From positions 927,261-991,260 of the forward strand of contig RDEW01000007.1 of NCBI GenBank assembly GCA_011109175.1: a stretch of DNA of 64,000 nucleotides. The letters run 5' to 3'. The stretch comes from Dicyema japonicum. Lineage: Eukaryota; Dicyemida; Rhombozoa; Dicyemidae. The notes beneath the pieces were generated by a model that was not told the DNA's origin, did not search any database, and was given only the letters and a program-made list of their open reading frames with translations. This document shows, in pieces, positions 56,914 through 64,000 of this stretch; the stretch's first letter is position 1, and each line of letters starts with the position of its first letter. A program made the position numbers and the translations under genes.

Positions 56914-59740
56914 GTGGTGAGTAATTGTCGTTCATACAATGGAGCAACACACATTACATCCAAGAGACTGGACACTACATGCGGTTTTGCCAATGCACGC
57001 AAATATGGACTTTTCTGCTCGTCTTGCGGTGACTTTTTCCACATTGGATGCATAAAGATGTCTCAGCGGGGTGCGTGCTCGCTCTGCCTGTGGAACTGCA
57101 GTGTCTGCATGGGCACTGGTTGGAAAACCCAAAGGATCACTCCAAACGAGCACGTCGAATCAAACGAGCCTCTAGACTTCAATGATATGGACAACCTCTT
57201 ACTCTTTTTATCGGATCTAAGGAAAGCCAGGAAGATCCCACTCAGGATCCCAAAACCCGTCCGGATCCCCTCGGCTACATGCCTGGCCTTTGCAATTGAC
57301 GATGCTCTCACGTCCGACGACCTGGAGGCCTGGCTAAAACTCTTCAAGTTTGCTCCGATGGCCCTTGGAATTCCATTTATCGACTTAAAAGGAGATGTCC
57401 AATGAGAAGAGCTGTCCAGGATTCTCGACCCCTGGACTCGTCCTCACCTTTGTCGGTCTGGGATCACTTAGTTAGATGAGAACTTTTATTTCTTTCTCTT
57501 TGACCCAGTGATCCTGGGGGTAATAATAATAATAAAAGGAGATCAACGAAATACAGAGGAAATCACGACACTTAGGAACTCCCTTTCTTCAAAAATGAAG
57601 AACATACAGGTTTTCTATGTGCTTTCTCTCACCAAAACGGAAGTCAAGAAATCAAGACATTCGGATTCCAATCCTCCGGTTTATTTAAATGGCCCGGAGA
57701 AACTTAAAGAGAGAGTGAACGGCGTCCGAGCGGAAGGCGACGTCCGAGCGGCGTTGCGCGTCGTCGCCAACGACGAAACTGTTATGGCTGCGACACTTGA
57801 GGTGCTGGAACTACTCAGACATAAACATCCATGTGCTCCGGAAGATTACCGTCCATTCGTGCTTCCGGGAAATTTGTCAAGGATGACCGTCACCGAAGAC
57901 AAAGTGCGAAGCGGCATTTCGTCGTTTGCGGCGAGTAGCAGAGGAGGCATCGATGGCTAGCGGCCGGGTCACATCAAGGATCTTACGGCGGAGGCTACTG
58001 CAGAAGCTGACTGCAACCTTGTCAAATCAATTAAAAAACTGGTTATGCGTATTTTGAACGGAGATATTCCTCCCCAAGCAAGGGACCTTCTTTTCAGTGC
58101 ACATCTATTAGCCTTCAAAAAACCTGAAGGTGGGGTCCGCCCCATCGCGGTCGGCAACTATTTCAGAAGACTGACAGCGAAAATTGCATGCAGCATTGTC
58201 TGTCCGAAAATATCTGAAGAATTTTCTTCCCTCCAACTGGAGTTAATGTAAGAAACGGATGCGAGGCGGCAGTGCATGCTGCTAACCTTTGGTATTTCGA
58301 TGACGCCACAATTGGAGGGCCGTGGAGAAAAGTACACGACGTTCTGTCACATGCCGTGCCGGCACTACGAAACCTCGGACTAGAGATAAACATAAAGAAC
58401 TCGGAACTAATAAATATCACATACTCGGAGAGTGATTTCATCAACGTGGTCGAGTCTTTCAACTCGGTACTACCTGGAATTACTGTCGTACCCAGGGAGC
58501 GGACATACTTTCTTTGGTGCCCACTTGACGAAAAGGGACTGCGGAGCCATCTACTAACAAAAGAGGATGAACTCTCTAGAGTCACGTAGAAACTTTTCTT
58601 ACTCGAGGCTCATACTGTGTTTTTCCTTTTGAAAAATAGCATCAGCTTGCCCAAACTTCCTGCTTCAAACATCGTGAAATCCTCCTCTCACTGGATAGGA
58701 CATTGAGAAAATCAGCTGAGTTTCCTCTAAACATCCACTTTGACTTGCCGAGTTAAAATAAATGCAAGCTTCCTACACGTCTCGGAGGTACGGGTCTCAG
58801 GTCGGCGCTGGAGATCGCCTTTCCAGTATATGTGTCATCGCTTTCAAGTGGAATTCCTTTGGTCCAAGAAATCCTACGATTCCAAATGGGCTTTCCTGGG
58901 AAAAAGTCTTTGACGAAGCTTGTCGTGAAAGGCGTGAAACTGATTTGGATATGCCGAACGATCCTTTGAGCCAACAAGACTAGGATGAATCTACTCCAAG
59001 AATATCTTCGATGTGCTAAAGTCTGCGGACAACCAGCATCGTCTTGCATGCGTCGTGTCCGCCGCCAACCATGGGAGCGAGCATGGCTGGATAGACTACC
59101 GTGTTCCTCTCTGGGGACCCATTTGGACAAAGACTATATTCGGATTGGATCGCACAGCGCCTGGGAGTTGATGTATGCGTCGAACACCAATGCCGCTGTG
59201 GAGTGATCGTCGATGCCAAAGGGCTACATCCGCTTTCGTGCAAAAGGAGTGCGGGCAGAGCACCCCGCCACGCTGTATGAACAACATTGAAATGCGTGAT
59301 TTGGACCTGCAGGCTTCCAGGCAGAACTTGAGCCCGTTGGAATGGACCGCGGAGACGGGAAAAGACAGGATGGGTTAACTATCTTTCCGTTCACTGAGTG
59401 AAAATCGCTCGTATGGGACTGTACTGTTGTGGATTCTTTTTCGAACTCGATGATACTCATCTCGGCGCAGTCTGCTGGATCGGCTAGCCGATCTGGCCGA
59501 GAAATCAAGATTAAAAAAATGGCGAAATTGGAGACCGCTACCGTTTTGTACCGGTAGCAATTTGAGACGTCTGGTGCGGCCGGAAAGTATTACAGCCTCT
59601 TTCCTAAAGGAAATCGGGGAGAAATTGGCCCACCGCAAGAAAGACGCGCGGGAAGCGGTCTGGCTGAGACAACGAATTGGCAGCGTGGCTTGCTTCCATG
59701 AGTAAACCTCGAACACGACGTTGAAGATACGTTCCGCTGT
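56914..59740 (+). mobile_element. Finger-RT-restriction-like-endonuclease retroelement, defective
   Basis: N-terminus: a Cys/His cluster (GLFCSSCGDFFHIGC, then CSLCLWNCSVC; 57010-57110), PHD-like. An ORF follows to the SINE insertion at 57397, continuing in frame after it (57534-57960). RT part: DLTAEATAEADCNLVKSIKK, FKKPEGGVRPIAVGNYFRRL (about 58110-58165), then NGCEAAVHAAN, which jumps directly to WYFDDATIGG (about 58290). The segment holding motif A and motif B is missing, so the RT is internally deleted. The 3' part has CRCGVIVDAKGLHPLSCKRS (about 59190-59245), a decayed endonuclease, and RYRFVPVAI (about 59545). Frame changes throughout. Related copies: 43540-44990 and 62467-62919. Confidence 0.75.
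57397..57533 (+). mobile_element. SINE-like family D insertion with 10-bp target duplication
   Basis: Flanked by 'aaaaggagat' at 57387-57396 and 57534-57543. It ends in 'taataataataat', the same type of tail as the RTE LINE. Removing the insert plus one duplicate (147 bp, a multiple of three) rejoins IDLKGD to QRNTEEI in the host retroelement's frame. A possible B box is 'gattctcgacccc'. The other copy is at 45545-45775. Confidence 0.8.
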
Positions 59741-60369
59741 CGTACGGAAGATCTCGTTAATCTGTGCGAGTTGGTCATACAGGGTGAAATAGGGAGCAGT
59801 CCTTAGGACATATGCAAGCCTCTGTACGTTGAGACTGTTTTTAGAAGAAATAATGCTGTATGCATGTCAAGTAGACACAAGCGGTTCAGAGTCTCTCCAA
59901 GTAACAGTCGTTTTTCACGTATAGCTCTTCCCATTGCATTTATGGTGACCGAGGATCCGAGGAATATAAGTTCTTCATTGGGTGTTGAAATACTTCCAGG
60001 AAGTAAATTTCCTAAACATGACAAAGCTTTTGAATACTTCTCTTCTGAAAGTCCATAATTGTAGATTTTGCATTTAGTGTGATTTAATTCCAGTTAAGAC
60101 TACAAAATAATTTAAAGAAAAATAAATATTACTAAGAAAAAGATCAATTCGAACCAACGTTTTTTATATGAACTGGATTCGACCGAGCAAAAGGCCTGAA
60201 GGTTCCTAGTTCGCATCTCGCTACTATGCATTCCGACTGAAGGTTCCACGCATCTACGATGCTTTGGCTTGACGAGTGACGGCGTCATCAGTGAACATTT
60301 CACTGCGGAGCCAGATCTTCTACAAAAGGATTCACACCCAACAAAAAGAAAAAAAGAAGTGAAGAGCAT
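59741..60369. other. Unassigned repeat-rich tract
   Basis: The minus frame 60112-60369 has no motif. 'aggttcctagttcgcatctcg' (about 60200) resembles a Pol III B box, so a tRNA-derived head of the SINE that continues to 60481 is possible. Confidence 0.3.
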
Positions 60370-60481
60370 TCTTTGGTTCCCCCTCGATTAGTTATGATAA
60401 CTGTTATTCACTTAAATAAAGTGTGTGTCTGGGAGGGGCGATAGCTATTAGGCTCTTCGTAAAGTGCAGTATTGTAATAAC
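60370..60481 (+). repeat. RTE-tailed SINE, cut by a hAT insertion
   Basis: Shares 'cttggttc...cgattagtta', 'acttaaataaagtgtgtgtc', 'gcgatagctatt' and 'ggctcttcgtaaagtgc' with 31045-31335, and its end with the RTE LINE 3' terminus. The hAT element begins at 60482 within its terminal microsatellite-like sequence. Confidence 0.55.
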
Positions 60482-61614
60482 TAGAGCGAATTTTTTTTAA
60501 CCTAAAAAATAAAAAATTTAACCTAAAAAAATTAACTTTATTAACCTAAAAACTAAAAAATTAACCCAAAAATTTAACTTTATAACTAAACAATAAAAAC
60601 ACTAAAACTTTTTGTTACACATACAAATTACATAATTTTCTAAATTTTCTGGTAGAAAATGTCTGTTGGATCTAGAAAATTCTTTATCTCAGAGAAACAT
60701 CGTTCAACCGAGCACTAAGTTGACTAAGAATTCAAGAGTAATGAATACTCGGCAGGAGATATGTGTAAATTAGTCATTTTAATTATGTTTGAAATATCAT
60801 TTTTTGAAGCCTTTTATTTATGTATTCTTTAATAAATTTGTTGTCATTTCAAATTCCAACGATTCTAACCATCACATGTTTGTTCAATTGTGAAGCCTGT
60901 ACTTTAAAATTTCTTAATAATATCTGCAATAGCGACATTATTCGGAAACCTGGAATGTTCGAATAGCTTCAGATAAGGTCACATAAACTGCTAACTAACG
61001 GTGAGGGAACTCGTACAGAGCCTCTGTAAAACAATTCTCTCAGGCCAAGGCATAGATAGTTTGTTTAGTGGAATATCAGATTTTATAAATGCTCTCGTTA
61101 CCTCTAGAGCCCAATCATCATTTTGGAATATTGGTCAATGTGTGCTTGGTGCGATTCGGTCAGATTATCTAGAAAAAATAATTGTTACATCGCAAAACTC
61201 AATGAATTTTCATCAAAATGAATTTTGATGGGAATTTACCCAATGCCTTTTTTTGCCTTTTCTCGCATTTTATATTACACAGAGTCGACAATATAGCGCA
61301 CCATCCTCAAGAATCATAAATTCTTTAGGATAATACTTTACAATGGCCTTAGCTTTAATTTGGCACGATTTTGCTATCTTAGGTATGTCAACCAAAAATT
61401 TTAGTGGCAAAATATATTAATAATAGATATATTTAAAAATTAATAAATTAAATCAAAAATTAAAGGTTAAAATTTTTAACCTTATAATTTTAAATTTTAA
61501 CCTAATAATTTTGTTTAATATACATTTATTTATAATAAAATATAGTCAAAATCATTTTAATGATTATTTATTAACTATTATTAAATTTTAACTTTTTTAA
61601 CTTAGTTCGCCCTA
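60482..61614 (-). mobile_element. hAT transposon, degenerate
   Basis: The terminal inverted repeats are 'tagagcgaa' (left) and the inverse of 'ttcgcccta' (right). The 8-bp target duplication 'gtaataac' is perfect at 60474-60481 and 61615-61622. An 8-bp duplication with TAG...CTA ends is diagnostic of hAT. On the minus strand, about 60615-60745 reads CSVERCFSEIKNFLDP then YQ..L.N, the C-terminal dimerisation motif of hAT transposases with stops. The remaining interior is AT-rich with no usable transposase. The subterminal regions are rich in 'ttaacctaaaa'-type repeats. Length 1133 bp; non-autonomous. Confidence 0.8.
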
Positions 61615-61731
61615 GTAATAACAGACGCTGATAAGGCAAACCAATTGTACTCTCAATCCAATCAATAGACATAGAAGAGACCAAAATAAATCCGAATGAG
61701 AAACTAAATTTATATATATTTTTTTAATTAA

Positions 61732-62042
61732 CCCCGGATACACCGAGAAAGAAGTTAAAGTAAACAACTAATTAAGTGTATCCAGTTTCCACTTCTACAG
61801 AAACAGAGTCCATCCGGAATCAGCATAAAAGGTAAGACGTCCATAACATGCAGTTGTGGAAACCCCTCTAGTGGAGTGGGGGAGAGCAAATGATCTTTTT
61901 TCGTGCCGGCCTGGCACTGGGCGTCACCTAGACAGGTGGATCACATGACGCCACTCTAATAGGAAGAGAGAGGAGGAACAGACAAGCAAACAGAAAACTT
62001 CAATCAATTAACCACGCAGCACCACATGGCGCCACGTGGCTC
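61732..62042 (-). repeat. SINE-like family A, best-preserved inverse copy
   Basis: Ordered blocks 'accccggatacaccgagaaag', 'gtatccagtttccacttc', 'cagagtccatccggaatc', 'gtggaaacccctctagtgg', 'agtgggggagagcaaatgat', 'gtgccggcctggcactggg' and 'gcgccacgtgg'. The minus strand is the transcribed sense if the copy at 30745-31040 is plus. Confidence 0.8.
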
Positions 62043-62319
62043 GATTCTAAAAAAATTATATTCAAAATCAATTTCAAAACCGGTGTTATTTTGAATCTTG
62101 AAATTGTAGAAATTTCATCGATGGTGTCAACTAATAGAAACAATTTCATCGATGTGACCTTGGAAGTGAAAACAGACCAGACTAGGCTTTTCAAAACTGA
62201 TTCTCGGTCATTTTATATTATTTTTAAACATATCGATTTATCTATATATTTGCAGAATTTTAAAGTTTTTTTCTTTTTCTTTTTTTTAAAAAGAATAATT
62301 TTTTTAACAATTAAACAAA

Positions 62320-62522
62320 TGTCAGTTGAGGAAGCCTGCTGCGTGGATTGCGAACGAGTTCCCTCTGAGTATGGCTAATTTTTTTTCTAAATAAAATTTG
62401 TTTAATTTTCTTTTTTTGCTGCCTGGCTTGTATTATTATGGACAATGACTTGTTTAATTATCNATATCAGTTGAGGAAGCCTGCTGCGTGGATTGCGAAC
62501 GAGTTCCCTCGGAGTATGGCTA
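62320..62522. repeat. 55-bp duplication flanking an ambiguous base
   Basis: 'cagttgaggaagcctgctg...' occurs at 62322-62376 and 62466-62520, over 95% identical. The single N at 62463 lies just before the second copy. The right copy is the coding end of the element to its right. The left copy stands alone. Either a real tandem or nested insertion, or an assembly join. Confidence 0.7.
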
Positions 62523-62940
62523 TTCCGATCTTTTGTCTTAGCCATAACCCTTCTCGTTGATCCCTTTTCTTTCTGGCAAGCAATCCTCCGAGTTCTTGCA
62601 AGAATTCAGCCGTCATTGGACCAACGGCTCCGGATGATTCGGTCGCAACAGGAGTAAATCGGTAGCGATCCCCGAGGCAAGAATATTTCTTGATTTTTAG
62701 GTTTTCCGCGGTCGAAGCAGCTGCTCCAGGTGTCTGAACAGATTTAAAAATGTTCGTGCTTGAGAACGTGTCTATGCAAGTTGCGTCCCAGACCAAAGAT
62801 CTTCCAGACGTGAAGGGGAAAAGGGTCATCCCGTCAGGTCTCTTCCCATCTCCTCGATCAAGAACCACTGGTTCAAGCTGTGCTGGGAAGCCTAAAGCCT
62901 TCAGAGCTCTGACGATCACATCATTCAGAGCGGCATGACG
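62467..62940 (-). pseudogene. Restriction-like endonuclease tail of finger-RT retroelement
   Basis: A minus open frame of 150 codons: ALKALGFPAQLEPVVLDRGD then GKRPDGMTLFPFTSGRSLVW-D-A-T-C-I-D-T (the KRPDG...WDATC...T block of a PD-(D/E)XK nuclease), then KIKKYSCLGDRYRFTPVATE, SGAVGPM, and RQKIGIAILRGNSFAIHAAG to the stop. It is the best-preserved C-terminus of the family at 56914-59740. No RT follows upstream at the window's right side, so it is a 5'-truncated copy. Confidence 0.75.
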
Positions 62941-63289
62941 TGGTCATTCAGAGGATTAATGGGAAAATGGGAGTACATCGCTCAAAGTATGATTTGGATG
63001 TTGGAGATACCGGAAAATAGTGATTGATCGGTAATGAAAAGACATTCAAAAAGACTTAAGAAGTTGAGTGTAGTCACTATTAACAGTTAAAAATAATAAT
63101 TATTCTTAATCTTGAAAAAATTAAGTTAATTTGATTGATTGACTGGTCGTGCGTAGCGCTCGGTCGCTAAATGCGCTCGCGACATAATCTAATCGAGCAA
63201 TGCCAAAGTTAGCGTCTTGCTATGAGCTACTTGATTTGAAAATTTTTGGTGTTTCTTTGTTACTTCTATTCCCTATAAGAATTGAGTGG

Positions 63290-63545
63290 CTTCATATGAT
63301 CCACTTGTCTCAGGTAGCGCCCAGATCCAGGATTGCGTGTAAAAGGATGATTTTCTCTCCCCCATTCCACTGTAGGGGTTTCCACAACTGCAAAAAATGG
63401 ATTTTTTCCATTTTTAAGGCTGGTACTGGATGAGCTTGTATGATATTGCAAGGACTCGGTTTCTCCGACAGTGGGAGTCGCACACGCTTAATTGGTTGTT
63501 AATTTTCAACTTGTTTCTCTCTTTATTCAGAGTTAATAATAAGTC
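63290..63545 (+). repeat. SINE-like family A copy
   Basis: 'gatccacttgtctcaggtag', 'aaaaggatgattttctctcc', 'ccccattccactgtaggggt', 'ttccacaactgcaaaaaatgg' and 'cacacgcttaattggttgtt' follow family order. The middle carries a diverged 'ggtactggatgag' segment. Confidence 0.65.
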
Positions 63546-64000
63546 TGATGATAAATATGAGTGACTTGTAAAAATTCAAAGGAAGATGGAGGAAAAAATA
63601 TGATATCTCCTATAATGAATTTTTTCCACTTGGGCGATCAAATGAGGTAGAATTTGTAGATTCTCTCAAGAAAAGATGGATTAATTGCAAGAAATATTGA
63701 AAGGATAGTAAAGCTGCTTCTGCTTGGACTAACCATATATAAAATTATAGATCACATGTTGGGATTTTATTAACCATTGCACAAACTACGGAACGATTTA
63801 GTGACTAACAAAATTTAAAAATCTGACGTTTGTGACTAACGTACGTGAATGGCCAGATTGATGTAGAGTCTGCTGCTAACCGTATTGTCTACTCAAGAGT
63901 CCAAGTAAGAGCATCATGCTATCGGAGGTTATAACCGACAGACTTTGGATCATCAAACCTGTGAGAAAGTGATCTCTTACAAATCAATGGTCTAACTTTT
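63546..64000. other. No gene seen
   Basis: AT-rich sequence to the window edge without an ORF or recognised repeat. Confidence 0.35.

Noticed and set aside
57500-57535. (TAA)n tract as an isolated microsatellite
   Set aside because: It is the tail of the SINE whose target duplication starts immediately after it.
60490-60600. Telomere-like 'ttaaccta' repeats
   Set aside because: Units are irregular and lie inside the hAT element's subterminal region, bordered by its 8-bp target duplication.

Overview
This is eukaryotic, AT-rich DNA. Recognisable animal genes are cut by extremely short spliceosomal introns, mostly 21-27 nt with GT...AG ends. Splicing out 22-25 nt pieces repeatedly rejoins conserved protein domains in frame. 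That intron size, together with metazoan gene families (Bcl-2, prominin/tweety-like, diaphanous formin, GT31 glycosyltransferase, multi-CTLD lectin, BBS1), points to a highly reduced invertebrate. A dicyemid mesozoan is my best guess; this is an inference.

Layout of the host genes: HP1-type chromo/chromoshadow protein (888-1489, -); diaphanous-type formin (2723-6606, +); mitofusin (9614-11954, +, with three frame breaks); beta-1,3-galactosyltransferase-like enzyme (21069-21998, +); divergent Bcl-2-fold protein (23872-24349, -); five-pass membrane protein (26797-28275, +); Rab6 (33093-33819, -, with frame breaks); small coiled-coil protein of unknown function (36959-37314, -); BBS1 (37748-39799, -, whose last codons run into a minisatellite); C-type-lectin-domain membrane protein (49292-51512, -). 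They do not form an operon or an obvious pathway. They are ordinary housekeeping, cytoskeletal, membrane-traffic and cell-surface genes separated by mobile-element debris.

The rest is mostly transposable elements, nearly all decayed. LINEs: an almost full-length RTE-like element (17555-20556, +), several CR1/jockey-like RT fragments (about 7600-9180, 13350-15095, 16530-17345, 41555-42765, all -), R2/R4/CRE-type elements with an RT, a CCHC knuckle and a restriction-like endonuclease (47040-49143, +; 56185-56700, +; 1-460, -), and a second restriction-like-endonuclease family with an N-terminal Cys/His finger (43540-44990, 56914-59740, 62467-62919). DNA transposons: a hAT element with a perfect 8-bp target duplication (60482-61614), a pogo/Tc1-like TA-flanked element split by a LINE fragment (41456-42921), and small inverted-repeat elements (31161-31286, 31999-32729). 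A KRBA2/Ginger-like integrase relic lies at 15218-16235 with a related fragment at 29550-29723. Several SINE-like families are present; one copy (57397-57533) ends in a TAA microsatellite like the RTE LINE, has a clean 10-bp target duplication, and splits a LINE ORF that rejoins in frame when it is removed.

I found no rRNA gene, no CRISPR array and no convincing functional tRNA gene. Exon boundaries were read by eye from GT/AG sites and family conservation, so they need transcript support. Alignments to families are from memory of family signatures, not from a search.
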